Source: Enchytraeus crypticus
Lineage: Eukaryota; Annelida; Clitellata; Enchytraeida; Enchytraeidae
DNA length: 64,000 nucleotides
Reading direction: 5' to 3'
Assembly (NCBI GenBank): GCA_905160935.1
Contig: CAJHZI010000515.1
Location: 142,501-206,500, forward strand
Below, piece after piece: positions 11,255-23,918 of the stretch. Below the pieces are notes generated by a model that was not told the origin of the DNA, made no database searches, and saw nothing but the letters and a program-made list of their open reading frames with translations. Each line of letters starts with the position of its first letter. The stretch's first letter is position 1. Both the position numbers and the translations under genes were made by a program.

Positions 11255-11397
11255 GGGGAAATTTAATCAGTTATCCATATTACCAGTCCTGTGAATGCCC
11301 GAGATTTCAATCTCCGATCAGCTCTATCGGGAGTTGATCCCAGAACCTCAGGTACAGACATTTAAAACGTCTTGACGTTACTTAATGCGCTTACATA
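11255..11397 (-). mobile_element. Decayed SINE-2 copy
   Basis: 'ccagtcctgtgaatgcccg' then 'agatttcaatctccgatcagc' corresponds to the diagnostic centre of SINE-2 ('ccagtccagtgaatgtccga'). The B-box is damaged ('gggagttgatcccag'). Confidence 0.6.
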
Positions 11398-11690
11398 GTT
11401 CTATTATAGTGTTATCACAATGCTGTCATAATGTTATCATAATGCTATCATAATGCTATCATAATGCTATCATAATGCTATTATAGTGTTATCACTATGC
11501 TATCATAGTGCTATCATAGTGCTATCATAATGCTATCACAATATTATCACAATGCTATCATAGTGCTATCATAGTGTTATCATAATGCTATCCCAATGCT
11601 ATAATAGTGTTATCACAATACTATCACAGTGCTATCATAGTGCTAGCACTATGCTATTGTAGTGCTATCATAGTGCTATCATAGTGCTCT
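11398..11690. repeat. 11-bp minisatellite, about 26 copies
   Basis: The unit is 'atgctatcata' with A/G alternation ('aatgct' or 'agtgct') and some T/C changes. Confidence 0.9.
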
Positions 11691-11767
11691 AATCTGTGTT
11701 ATTTGAGAAAACCACTGCTTAACTCAGCCAACCGTGTCTAAAAAAGCTCTCTCTTTAGTATATCTCG

Positions 11768-11769
<2 letters not shown>

Positions 11770-11805
<36 letters not shown>

Positions 11806-11906
11806 CTGTCTTTCTCTCACTCTGTCTCTGTGCACGTCTTAGTTTCCGATTCCTTCTTCTATTCCTCTTCTTGTTGCCTATCTTTCGCTCGCTCGCTCTT
11901 TCTCTT

Positions 11907-11944
<38 letters not shown>

Positions 11945-11945
11945 A
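11770..11945. repeat. (CT)n microsatellites
   Basis: Two CT runs (11770-11805 and 11888-11945) separated by mixed pyrimidines. A third CT run lies at 12158-12196. Confidence 0.95.
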
Positions 11946-12152
11946 ATCTATGTTGTTATTTCTACCTCAGACTCTATTAGTATGACCTTAGATGTTCCCC
12001 ACATCTCATTTGAACGTGAGACCGGACGTTAAATCTTTCTCAATGACTTGAATGAAAAGCCGATCTTACACCCATATCAAATAGCACTCAGTTATACCTA
12101 AACAGTCATACATTCTCCTATCTCTTCTAACTATCTCCAATTAGCTTTCGTT

Positions 12153-12196
<44 letters not shown>

Positions 12197-12198
<2 letters not shown>

Positions 12199-13447
12199 TA
12201 TTATGTACTTGAACATGTACTATATGTACTAGATTTCTGTGTGCACAGTAAACATATCGAGTCAGTCCATATTAAATGAATGGTACTTGACTTCTTGTGG
12301 ATCTATCCCTACGCCAAGAATATCACTATTATAACTAGGCTGGCATTTAAAGTCACTGGCTGATCATAATATAATGGTGTTTAATTCATTTGCAAATCTA
12401 CAAAACTGTAAGGGATTTATAGGACAATATAAAGGGAATTAACCAATTTCTGTAATAATAAAAGCTAACGAGTTAAAAGAGCTGCAGCCTATTTATTAAG
12501 CAGATTTAATCCTATAGTTTACCTAGAAGTGATTGAGATTAATAGTTGCATCAATTATATTTATCAAACCTATTGTTAGTATTATAAAAATTGTGTATTG
12601 CTATTCTCCAATCTCTTTCCATCTCTATCTCATATGCACTCTGAGAGAAACTCTCTAGTAGTAGTGAATAATATTAATTTCTATATAAATCATCCAATAT
12701 ATAAACACAGTGTCATTGACAATTAGCAACATAGTGTTCTTAACTCTGCTTATAAAAGATGTTATTTACAATTACGTTATATTGAGCATATACTTTCTAT
12801 TAACAGTCTATCGCTATGTTTTTACATAAGTTTATAGGTAGATGTGAACGCGAAGCTTAGGCTAAAAAGTCAACATATTCATTTAGCTACATAGCTATTC
12901 TTCATATAATTAAGAATAATTTACTGAACACGGATTAAACATAAACAAATTCAATATTGTTTTAGCTTGATTTTGTCTCTGATGAATTAAATTAATTCTA
13001 CTGTTTCAGGAAGTCTTGAATAATTGTAACACATGTAATTGTTATACACTTAACGACTGATAGATTCATTTTGGCTAAAATAATGAGAAAACGGTATAGC
13101 TCAGTTGGTTTAGATAATGTCATCCATGAAAACGTTGAACGTAAGAAAGCAATAGAGATACCGGTAAAATTCAAGGACTCGGGTCAGAGACTGATTGTTA
13201 ACTTATAAACTTCAGATCAAGTGAAGCTTAACTTTTCCGTTATGTTCTATTTATTTTTAATTTTATTTTAATTTAATCTTTTAACTTCATAAAGCTCTCT
13301 AATCTAAACAAAGATTAAGGTAACGGATTTATTGGTAAAAACCTCAATTAATTATTTTTTAAAGAACACTGTAGGAATATCCAATTTCTACAGACCTAAG
13401 CCGAAAGCAGAGTTTTTGTGCAATATTGCATCTCCATCCAATCATAA
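12197..13447. other. Unique AT-rich sequence with a possible tRNA-like relic
   Basis: At 13095-13125 'tatagctcagttggttta' is a strong A-box-like match, but no proper B-box, cloverleaf or acceptor pairing follows by 13190. No gene is recognised in the rest. Confidence 0.35.
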
Positions 13448-13660
13448 TAGACACCAGACATAATCAATCTACCCTGACTATTTTTGATCATCGGACTGGC
13501 TTTCGTTTAGGACCTTACTTCTCCTCAGCACATTTGTTTTGCAGATTGATCTGGGTGAACTGATCTGTAGAGATGTGTGCTGTGGGGACGTCCCTGACAT
13601 CATCCATGGGATGAGGAAACACAACCTTTACTATTATTATTATTTTTATTTTATTTTTTA
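13448..13660 (+). mobile_element. LINE-C (L2/CR1-type) 3' end
   Basis: 'agacataatcaatctaccct' and 'gatcatcggactggc' match the 3' end of the LINE-C copy at 53145-53570. It continues to 'ggacgtccctgacatcatcc', 'gatgaggaaac' and an (ATT)n tail. Only the 3' untranslated part is present. Confidence 0.75.
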
Positions 13661-13832
13661 TTTTACCCCGGTGTAAAGAACCTGGGGTTTGATAAAAACG
13701 ATTCAAGCAATACGTGCTGAATCGCCGCCCGGCTACTCGAGGTCATCAATCGGCTTAAAAGAATTACTGAAGCAGACTGCATTAAATCTTTGCAAAGTCG
13801 TGGAAGCCTTTGCCAAAAGAAAAGATGTCTAA
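13661..13832 (-). mobile_element. Element D 3' fragment
   Basis: On the minus strand it matches 44890-45062 closely, including 'ggcaaaggctt', 'tttaatgcagtctgcttca' and 'gcgattcagcacgtattgct'. It joins the LINE-C tail end to end, as at 44724-45715. Element D encodes a retroelement-type C-terminal domain at the other locus. Confidence 0.75.
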
Positions 13833-13874
13833 TTATTATTATTATTCTTACTATTATTATAACAATAATAATTA

Positions 13875-13920
<46 letters not shown>
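13833..13920. repeat. (ATT)n microsatellite
   Basis: ATT trinucleotide run with a short inverted AAT stretch. Confidence 0.95.
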
Positions 13921-14366
13921 CCATTATAACATAGAACCCCTGTTGTAGTAGACAGGTTAGGTCGCTTGTAGATCGTTCATATTTGACGGACAAGCGCACA
14001 ATGCCGTCACGTCACACAACCACTTAGCCGGTGTGGTCGTGGAGTCATTTAATCCTTGGGACAGATGTCCGGGTCAATCCTGGGTCATCATGATTGACAA
14101 ATTATCCGAGCAACTCAATCAGCAGAGCCGGGCTTCTGTTAGAATTGCAAGTCGCTTGAGACAATGAGTTCGGTCAACGCAAATTTCTGAATGTATTTAA
14201 GAAAGTTTCCCGTGTTGTGTCCAGGTTGTTTAAAGAACTGACAACCTGAAGACGTTGCTATTTGGAGTACTAGTTAGAAAAACATGTCAGGTAAATATAT
14301 TTTCAAGCACTTTTGTAATACTTTAGTGACTAAAGAACTATGATTAAGCTCGGTATGATACTATTT

Positions 14367-14367
<1 letters not shown>
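13921..14367. other. Unrecognised moderately GC stretch
   Basis: 14208-14250 ('cgtgttgtgtccaggttgtt') matches the 5' end of SINE-R and stops short. The rest has no recognised feature. Confidence 0.4.

Positions 14368-14428
<61 letters not shown>
14368..14428. repeat. (TA)n microsatellite
   Basis: 'catacatacata' then a pure TA run. Confidence 0.97.
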
Positions 14429-14431
<3 letters not shown>

Positions 14432-16044
14432 CGGATAAGTTTGCAGATGACTATTTTAGCAGATGACAAAAGTTTGTTCGTAAAATGACTCTTGTTATCA
14501 GTTAACGGAAGCCCTGATTAGCACTATCTCTCATCTCTGCTCTACGTGAGAAAGTTCTATCGCTAGATGGACAACTATTGACTCCAGGATGACACATTAA
14601 TGGACCGAAGAATAGAAGAGAGTATAAAGACAAATAAAATCATTGTGACATAAAAGAAATCTAAGCGAATACATTAGCAATTATAGCCTAATGGTTGATT
14701 CTACTAGTGTATGCACAAATCAAAAAGTTTGGATTCAAAAAGAATGCCTCAGAAAACCAAAGCTCCAACACTTTCAGCACAACGAAATTCCAAAATCATA
14801 TTTTCAGCAAGATGAAGTTCCACATCATAATATAGAAGATTCTATTAAAACCTCTGCGAACCACATCTAGATTTGATGAGTGAGTCAATGTCTAAATTCA
14901 GTGAAACACAACATGTCTATGCGTGAACCAAAGAAACATGTAGAGAAATTCCCTTTACGTTAGACCTCGATATTTGTGTAATGTTTTTAAAATATGCAAA
15001 TGAAATTTAATTAACTACTTTAAGAAAGTTTACGCGAATCCTTTCATAGGCCTACTACAAAAATTCCTTTCGCCCTTCGCGAACCCAAACCAATCAGTTC
15101 ACGAGAAATTCTTGTAATATCGAGGTACCAAGATTTTTCTTTAAAAGTACGTTGCACAGTTAGGCAGCTTTAGGCTCCTAGGCCAGAATGCGTTGCTGTA
15201 TAACTTCGCATACAATTCCAAAAGTCGGCTTGAGAGCGAATATAAACACCACAAATTGAAATCAGTAGACGAAATAGCGAAATACCGAACTTCGTTATTA
15301 AAATGAAATGGTTACAACGCGTTATTGCATCGACAACTAAAACACCATTATCTCGCGCTTACTCGAGTCTATTTCTTCAATAGAACTATTTCTATAATGC
15401 CCAGCCGACAATGCATCCCAGTGGGTCTTTGAATACAAGGGATCGTTGATTTCGGAATGTTTACTTACTTGAGTGATTTTAATGTAGCTATTTCGCTAAT
15501 CCGCAGAGTACACGAACAAAAACAAGAACGTCGCTGTATATTTGTATGTATATATGGCGCGAGAAAATTTCTGAAATATCTGCGCGTGAGACAATGGAAT
15601 TCCTTAGATGAACTTTAGTATCTTTAAAATTGTTTAACGTCCGATTCAGTGCACCAAGGTGCCAATGACCTGGTGAATCGACTGGTGATTTGATAACACA
15701 TTTGGCTAAAAAGTAAAAGGCAATGCTTTCAAATCCCAGTCGGACAGTTTTGTGATAGTATACATACGCATGTGATAGGGTAACAGATGTATTAACCTAG
15801 AATATTAATTAATCATAATGTTATGAATTAATGATAATAGCAATAATAATTACATTACAATATTACGTGGTATTACAATTGAATAATATAATATATTATT
15901 CTATAATAACAATTGATCGTAAACGTATTAAATATTCGTAAACGCAGCATTATTATAATGTAGCTCAACCACGGGGTCAGTCTGTAAACGACCTGTATAT
16001 ATTGCAATGAAGTGAGCCAGCTTAGGGCTATTAAATAAAGGATG
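14429..16044. other. Unique sequence, no supported gene
   Basis: About 1.6 kb with dense stops in all frames. A B-box-like 'tttcaaatcccagtcgg' at about 15729 has no clear A-box partner. Confidence 0.4.
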
Positions 16045-16212
16045 TAAGATTAAGGCGACAAGGTCAAGGCGAAAAGGTCAAGGTTATATGATTAAGATAA
16101 TAAGGTCAAGGCGATAAGAACAGGCTATACTATAAGGTTAAGGCTATAAGATTAAAATGACAAGGTCAAGGCGATAAGGTTTAGACAATAAGGTTATGGC
16201 TATAATGTTAAG
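16045..16212. repeat. Degenerate 15-17-bp minisatellite
   Basis: Repeats of 'ataaggtcaaggcgataag' with variants. Confidence 0.85.
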
Positions 16213-16345
16213 CCTGGTTTAAAGTCAGTTTCTTGTGAAGGAAGGCTGATCGGTGTAGAGGCGAGCACTGGATTTGAACCCAACACCTACTGATCCACAC
16301 TCGGGCAGCTAAGAAGCATAACCGGGTGCGGCATTGCCAGGGATT
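16213..16345 (-). mobile_element. Diverged SINE-1 copy
   Basis: 'agtcagtttcttgtgaagga', a B-box 'ctggatttgaacccaaca' and 'tactgatccacactcgg' follow the SINE-1 order on the minus strand with many substitutions. Confidence 0.6.
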
Positions 16346-17015
16346 CGCTAAGACTTGTGTCGAGACGCTTTAACCGATATTGCTCAAGCTAAATTTCTGA
16401 ACAGATTATTTCACACTAATAAACTGATAATTTCACTGTCTTGCGCAGAGATAATTTTTGTGAGAATAACTTAATTTGGGATCCGCTACTGTATTATACC
16501 CTAAACTAAGAGCGTAACAAAATGCCTACTTTATAGTTATTAAGTTTTAATAAATCAATCATTAATTCACACACTGAGAGAAGAAAGTTTTAGCAGAGAG
16601 CCCGAGACATTCAGTATTTTCTGAGTGACTCGCTCGGTACTGCCTTCATTACAACTCTGGTCGACTTGAGGCTTCATCGAGGCCTGGTCGAAACGTGAAA
16701 TGAATTAAAGATCTCTCGAATGTTTGTTCGCATAATGTCAAGATTTATGATTCAGGTGAAGTTGCCAGCTTGCAGACTAAGCCTGGTCTAATGCTCGCGT
16801 GTTGAGGCGTCTAGGTTAGGCAGTTGAGAATAAAAACTTCACAAAAATTGAAACATTTTTCCACTACAAAACCTTAAGTTTAATTCCTAATACATAGGTT
16901 CTGTCACAGACATGGAGTATGAATCCCATGACTGCAAATAAACCAAACAAACCAGTTCTGTCCTACTGTCTTAAACTAATTTTATGCTTACATTATATGC
17001 TTATACTCTTATTCT
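16346..17015. other. Unique sequence, nothing recognised
   Basis: No frame, repeat or signal I can support. Confidence 0.4.
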
Positions 17016-17290
17016 CCCCGTGTTGTGTCCGGGTTGTTTGAAGAATTGACCAACGGGTGACTGCACGTGTCGTAGAAGGCGACTAAAGCACTAAGATCCA
17101 TACCAACGTCAGCAAGGGCATTTAGTTGGTGAGCGCCTGGGCTCCAGAAATTGCTACAAAAAATTAAACGAATGGAGAAGTCTCAAACAGGGGATTGGCT
17201 GGTGGTGTGTGTAGGACAGAGAGGATTTGAGGCAGTCTATTTGTATCCCGACCCTGGTTAAACAGGGATTCTTGGGAGGATGATAATGCT
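17016..17290 (+). mobile_element. SINE-R copy (reference copy)
   Basis: This is the best-preserved copy of a roughly 275-bp family. The 5' block is 'gttgtgtccgggttgtttga', the middle 'gtcgtagaaggcgactaaag', and the 3' block 'gggattggctggtggtgtg', 'ccctggttaaacagggatt', then GATGAT. The last 100 bases follow the terminal codons and 3' end of the RTE LINE at 49480-49745. No clear tRNA or 5S head is seen, so it may be an internally deleted RTE derivative rather than a classical SINE. Confidence 0.75.
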
Positions 17291-20200
17291 TATATGCCTA
17301 TACTGTTGTTTATTTGCTAATATGTCTAACATTTAGTTGGTTTAATTCATTTTAATTATGCACGTGCCTATCAAAGAGTCAATTATACAGTCCAAGATAG
17401 ACTACAAAAATGATACCTATTATGAAGGTCACAATTTTATCATATTGTTTACAAAAAGTGCCACACAAGGACGATAGTTCAGAGAGATGACACTCAAGTA
17501 ACTTCGCAATCTACTCAAGCAGTCAAACACGTTTGTATTAATTTCTTCAAATTAATACTCAGCTAGCAAGCATACTACAGACTTTGACATATAAATGAGA
17601 GTAACGTTCTTTTGACGCCGGAAGTTTTGTGCTAAACTTAATGGAATCAACAGGGAATCGAAGCATATCCAACACATTCTGATCAATATTTCAAAAAATT
17701 TGCGCTAATATCTCAATCTATCATTCACGAATACTTTAAATATGCTAAGTTTTGTATGAAAATGCGTCAGATTGGAACTAAAGCCCTCCCACTTCACTTG
17801 CGAACTTCTTATTTCATTGCCATCTCAAAATTACAAAAAGCAGAGATATAATATTCCGTGCTTTCAATTCTATAAAAGACAAACATCGATGATATGGATT
17901 TAAGAATTTTGAGAAGCTCTAGGACTTTTTTCAATTGGTTCGTTTACTCATCTCTTCTCGATATCTATATCTACAGTATCACACCAGTGGTCACTAATAA
18001 AGCAAACGATCTAATCCTCGATTAATCAAAAACTTTAAGCTTCTACAAATCTAAATCTACCACCGCTACCACACTAAGTAGTCAGAATGAAATATGCGAA
18101 GTGCATTGTACAATCTTCATCTTCACAGTACCTGCATTGCAGTAAAAAATGCAACACTTTAGATTTATTGAAGTTTAAGTTTTCATTCTTTAGATCTCAC
18201 ATGCCAGCACTGAATTACGTCTAGTGACCTATTTATTCGCTGTCATAGGAGGACTAAACGACGTCGATTCTTAAAACTCCATTGATAGCGCTGCGGTCCT
18301 CTCTTCATAAATAAACATGCCACATTGTCGCAACGATAGACCCTCAGATACAATGCTAAAACTGCTTGGTACACATTTGCATAAACACGTTGACAAAATA
18401 TGCATAAATTTAATCACATCTATTCTCAAACCGCTTGACTATTGACTATTGACTATTGACTATTGCGGATTATGAGAGGCACATGCAGTTTTAATAGCAG
18501 ATGATTTCGAAGTTGTAAGCTTAGTAATGGGCTTTAAAGATGACATTTCTTACATATGAGCTCTAAAAATTTTCTTTCATATTTCTTTCAATGTTTATAT
18601 CAGGCGACGACAAGCGCTTTAAAGCAACGTTTTAATTGCTAATATCATTTTCTATTATTAAATTTATAATGCAACACTTTCATTGCTTCTGTTTCGGTTT
18701 TCATAGTTTTCGTTATTTCCTCCTCTTTTTAAGCTGACTAAAAATCATTGCCTATTACCACGCTGATATCAGCTAGCACGGATTTAAGAAGAACCTTTCA
18801 ACAAACTGTGGATTTTGTTGAAAGATATCAGCATTCGGCCTGCTACAGTGCTCGCCTATCCATGTACTAACCGGATCTAACTTTGTTTAACTTAACCTTA
18901 GACTACCAATACGCTGAATCCCGCCCACTTCATGCATTAGATCACTTTTAATACCGATAGTGAAATATATAAAAATATATATAAATAATATTTTACGAAT
19001 ATGAATATGAATTCGTATTTACTGTATAATAACAACTATTAGAGTGCTACTGTCGTCCATGACAATTTCGAGCGCCATTGAGATAAATACAAGCCGGTGA
19101 GCAAAAAGAAGATAAAAAAATAGTCCAAAGATAAATATATAAGTATAAATATATACTGTACACACCACTCTCTTACGTTGTATCATACTAATAAAAATGA
19201 CGTGAATTTCATTTCATTTAATACATTAACACGAATGACAATGACTACTTACCACTGTTGTAAGTTATACTGCAGATTATCCATGTGAAGATGATGTTTC
19301 TGAACATTAACGACAGCTTTCTACAGTTTGTAAGTCTCAGTTTTTCTCTCATTTTGTTTGACGATGTACTGAGCTCACTTATCGACGGATGGTCTGCTTC
19401 ACTGAACGTTGAACGGTAGCCATTCCAGAGATCTGTGAAGATTCGATCACGTTCAAGAAATATCCAATGATACTAGTTCAGAAATTCTTCGAATTGTATT
19501 GCTAAATGGTAGCCTTACAGTTATGAGCGATGGAAGATCGAGTGATCTGGCTCAATGAAGATCAAAATCGCTACTGAATGCCAAATTTTTCGCGAGTTTA
19601 TAGTGGAATTACGAGATAAACTTGCTTAGAATTTTGGTGTTGGTAGAACGTATGGAAGAACCCGAGCAATTTAGAATAAATAGAATAACGACTGTCGAGA
19701 GTTACACTGTAACACTTAGAGGTTGGTTGAGGTTATAATCCAAAGTACGACTTCGACAGACTTAGGATTGACTAAAGAAGAAATGCAGAAGTTAAAATCA
19801 CCTCTAGAGAGCGTAGGCTGACCGTATGGACAGTGGGCGGAACTTACGTCACTATTGAAGAACTGAAATAAGAGAACGAAGCAGACGGTTGCTGAAGAAG
19901 AACAGAAGTCTATCAGAGAATTGCAGAAATTGTCGTCTACTGTCGCGATAAATAAAACGATCTCGAAGAAGAGCGAAATCCAAGAGAGAATTCTGATGAG
20001 ATCTCACAGATGCTTCCGGACTCCTAATCCGTTGCTACATATCCCGTAGAGTATATCCGTGGATCAGTTTTGTCAAAATAATCCACGAGACGTCCGCTTT
20101 TGTATCGATAACTATCTAGCATTTTAGCGCCATAAATTCTAAATTCACATCTTAATAGCTGGCAGTATATCACACCCCCACGTTTTATGTCTGACCTTTT

Positions 20201-21153
20201 CTATATCTACGGCGATTATCCGCTGAGGTCTTTCTTTATGATATCTTAAATTTTCCTTCAATGCGTTCATTTTCTGAATTTATCGCAGACGTTAGCTAGT
20301 GAAATCGATTCTTTAAATAATAAAACAATACAGAATATCTTCTAAAACTCACCTACTAGTCTAGATATCGCAATATTATAAATTCAACTTTACGACTGAT
20401 TTCAAGCTGCATTTTCATTTGTGAGAAGCAAACAGCGGGCTAACAGACATTCGTCATACATTTAAGAATATTGAGTACTTAATTGATTTCCATTGCCTTC
20501 ATCAGTAGCGTTAACAAGGTTTCTTGAAGGAAGGGTCAAATTTTGAGAGATTATAAAAGTTTACATACACCTTTATTTTTTTAAATAAAATAACTGAAGT
20601 ATTTGGAATAGGAATTTATTTATCTGATTCATGTGTTATTTTCTAAATGTAAATATAAAGAACTGATAACGTTTTTGAGGTATTTTAAAACCAATATTTT
20701 TAAGATTTAGTAATATCTATTTAACTAACTTGCCTATTTAATAGTAACTAATTGAACTTGTCAAATAATCCAATCTGCTAAACAAAACTTGATTTGAATA
20801 ACTAACCAAATTTGAGTAACAATATTATATCATCTCAGAACAATGTATCGGAATCGATTTGATAGCATCCGGTTAATCTTAAAGAACGCTCCAACTAAGT
20901 CAACTTACCGATCCAGAAGAACTTAAAATTGCTATATAGAAACATCCACAACAGACACTTAGCCTCAATTAAGATCCACAATCCCATGAACTACACAAGA
21001 ATTACATTAGCTTTTGATTATTAACCGAACGAGAAGTAAAATCGTAAGTTAAAGAGAATATGTTCGTTGAGGTGGTTTTTCTTTATATTCCTCTGTATTT
21101 TGTCGGCTACAAATATCTGTATTACTATATTTTATGCTATATCTGCAATTTGT
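17291..21153. other. 3.9 kb of unique sequence without a supported gene
   Basis: Stops are dense in all six frames. A (gactatt)4 run lies at about 18437-18465. The part at 19260-20110 is locally richer in GC and purines than the flanks but has no frame longer than about 50 codons, so I cannot call exons there. Confidence 0.4.
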
Positions 21154-21294
21154 TATGTTGTGTCTGTTAGAATTTCTGTACTGTAACTCTCTGCGGTTGT
21201 CAGATTGAACGAAAATAAACGAATATATTATTATCAAGTCTCGCATGTAATTTTTGCACAGTCTCACTTTTCTCGGACACCCCAACATCCCGGA
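21154..21294 (-). other. Possible short solo LTR (weak)
   Basis: Read on the minus strand the segment begins 'tgttggggtgtccgag' and ends 'agacacaaca', which gives TG...CA-type ends. It carries an AATAAT-rich middle. I see no matching 5-bp target duplication, so this is only suggestive. Confidence 0.2.
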
Positions 21295-21413
21295 TGTACT
21301 AAGGATATAGGATGAACTAAAGTCATCTCTCATCGGGACTTCCTGTTCAACGATCCGCCAAAATAAGCGAATCCTAGCACTAGGCTATCTCTAATTAATC
21401 TCCATCCGTCTGC

Positions 21414-21680
21414 TTGATTCCTTCTCTTTTTATCTCTATCCCTCTGTGTCTGTCTGTATGTCTGCCTGTAAATCTGTCAGTCAGTGTGTCTGTCTGTGTA
21501 TCTGTCTATCTGTATGTCTGTCTGTCTGTTTATCTGTCAGTATGTCTGTCTGTATGTCTACCTGTCTGTCTGTCTGTCTGTCAGTCTATCTGTCTATCCG
21601 TCCGTCTGTCTGTCTGTCTATCTGTCTGTCAGTCTATCTGCCTGTCTGTCTGTCTCTCCGTCTGTTTGCCTGTCTTTCCT
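21414..21680. repeat. (CTGT)n microsatellite
   Basis: TGTC/CTGT tetranucleotide run open in three frames. All three frames are repeat translations. Confidence 0.95.
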
Positions 21681-22069
21681 ATAGGACTCTTTCTCTACTA
21701 ATTAGTTACTTAATTAATGTGCAGTTATTTGCTCTAGTTTTTCACATATAGCCTAACTACTAATTGGTTAGTTAATTATTAATAATTACATGTAATTTAG
21801 AAAAAGTTGCACTTAATTATTATTACACTACATGGATAGATAATGTTTGGATAAAGCCCTACTATCCGCATTTTGTAAATATCTGGGCAGTTTGTTCTTC
21901 AATCAAATCAAATATCGAAATCTCAGTTAAATATAAACTTATTTAATCTACGTAGATTTTAATTCCATTAGGTCTACTTAATATTTAATACTTAATACTT
22001 AATATTCAACTTGAAGCCTTTTCTTTAGAAATTTAAAAATCTAACATTTAAATTTAATAAAACTTTCTT

Positions 22070-22275
22070 GATTCATTATAACTGTTATAATTCATTACAA
22101 CTGTTATAATCCATTATAACTGTTATAATTCATTATAACTGTTATAATTCATTATAACTGTTATAATTCATTATAACTGTTATAATTCATTATAACTGCT
22201 ATAATTCATTACAACTGTTATAATTCATTATAACTGTTATAATTCATTATAACTGTTATAATTTCATTATAACAG
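22070..22275. repeat. 19-bp palindromic minisatellite, about 10 copies
   Basis: The unit is 'ttcattataactgttataa'. Each unit contains the inverted repeat TTATAAC-T-GTTATAA. Confidence 0.95.
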
Positions 22276-22446
22276 TTTTCTGCTAATCACTCTTACCCTA
22301 AACTCTCTATAATTTTGTAGGAATAAATACATTAAGCGAATAGTAACTTTTACATAATTCAGTATAACAGTTTCTTGCAAATCCCTCTTACCCTAAAATC
22401 TCTAAAACTTTGTCGGAGAAACTACATTAAGCGAATAGTAACTTTT
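22262..22446. repeat. Tandem duplication of about 90 bp
   Basis: 22262-22350 and 22352-22446 share 'cactcttaccctaaa/ccctcttaccctaaa' and 'cattaagcgaatagtaact'. It begins in the last unit of the 19-bp minisatellite. Confidence 0.8.
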
Positions 22447-23664
22447 CGCAATTGACTTTTCGCAATTACATTTGCTAAAAATAAATTTCTTCCTAAAACA
22501 GCCTATTGCTTTACTAGACGGGAAATGTTAAAGCTAATCACACAGCTTGGCGACAAGGCAACGTATTGCACTTTGGTTTATTTAACACACAACAGAGAGT
22601 ATGAGAGAGAACGTAAAGTAAATCTCTGCCGCCTCTGCCTGTCTACCAGCCCGTCTCAAACTGACTGACTCACTCACTATCTACAAATCTGATTTTATAA
22701 TAGCGCGGATGATCGACTGACTGATTGACTGATTGATTGAGTGATTGATCCCTGCTATGCGATACGTGTGATTAATACGACAAACGAGTGAAAAGTCAAT
22801 CGAGAAAAAAAGGACGGTAGATAGGTAAATATTAAGTGAAAGAATGACAATAGCGAAGTCAGTGGAGTAATTAAACCTGTGGAGTACAAATAAAGTAAAG
22901 TAAGAATATGATATGAGAGAGTCTATTGAAGAATTGTGTGAGTAATCCAGTGGTTGTTTGAAAGACAAAAGATCGAGTAGATTGTAAACGAGAGATTTAT
23001 TTGTTGAATTTGTCCGTTCATTAAGCTATTACAATCGTTTAACTGACTGCACTCAAAGTACATATGACTAACTTTTGCACCTTTCCTAAGTACTAATTTG
23101 CAAACATTCAGTGGGTCCTAAGCGATGATATTTTCTAATCAATCAGTGGGTCTTTACTGTTGAAATTTTATAATCACTCAGTGGGATTTATGAAATATTT
23201 TACAAACATACCGTGGGTCTTAAACTGTGGGTCATAAGCAATGATATTCTATAATGCATCTTGAACAGCGCTCTATTAATGGCAGAATATTTGTTAATAT
23301 TAACTGTTTTTTATAGTCAGATTGTAGGAAAAAATTTGAATTAATCAATTAATAAGACAATGAATAAATAACTTCATCAGACAATCAAGAAATAGATCTA
23401 AACATATTTCAATTCTCCCAACAAACCATCAAGCAAGAATCCAATAAGTCAGTCAATCAGTCAATCACTCAATGAATCAGTCAATCAATTAGCCAATCAC
23501 TCCATAATCAATCAATCAATCACCTATAGACCTACTCATCTATTATACTCCTGCTGTATTCCAACTGCAGCAAAGACTTAATATTCCACGTTTATTATCT
23601 AATTCATTTTCTGTTGATATATTGTCGTTATATTGTAAAGATATTGCCATCGTCAATATATTTA
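22447..23664. other. Unique AT-rich sequence with small GATT/CAAT repeats
   Basis: GATT-rich at 22705-22750, CAAT-rich at 23420-23525, and three copies of an 'atcactcagtgggtctta'-like phrase at about 23105-23225. No gene. Confidence 0.4.
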
Positions 23665-23918
23665 ATAATGATAATAATAACACACATTATAGTGAAATGA
23701 TCAACTTTGTTGATATCCATCACTTTTAATACCACATGCTAAATCCGTTAGGTAATTTTTGTCCATTTTCCGTATATCCAGTCCAGTGAATGTCCGAGAT
23801 TTTACTCTCAGATCAGCGCGGCTGGGATTCGAACCCAGGAGGGTTCAATTCACCTCAGGATCTGCCACTTAAAACTTCATGACGTTATCTACACCTCTAA
23901 CTATTGCGCTATTGAAAT
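23665..23918 (-). mobile_element. SINE-2 copy (tRNA-derived), near full length
   Basis: On the minus strand: 'attgcgc' head, then a B-box 'gggttcgaatcccagccgc', then 'cggacattcactggactgg', then the 3' hairpin 'atcaacaaagttgat' and 'tcatttcactataatgtgtg' with a TTATTA tail. Confidence 0.85.

Noticed and set aside
13095-13190. tRNA gene
   Set aside because: A good A-box-like word but no B-box or acceptor stem.
19260-20110. Hidden coding region in a slightly GC-richer patch
   Set aside because: Stops in all frames within about 50 codons and no convincing exon boundaries.
21414-21751. Three overlapping CLSV-type frames
   Set aside because: A tetranucleotide repeat is open in all frames when its length is not a multiple of three.
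23665-23918. tRNA gene at the strong B-box
   Set aside because: No cloverleaf; the B-box is part of the SINE-2 family.
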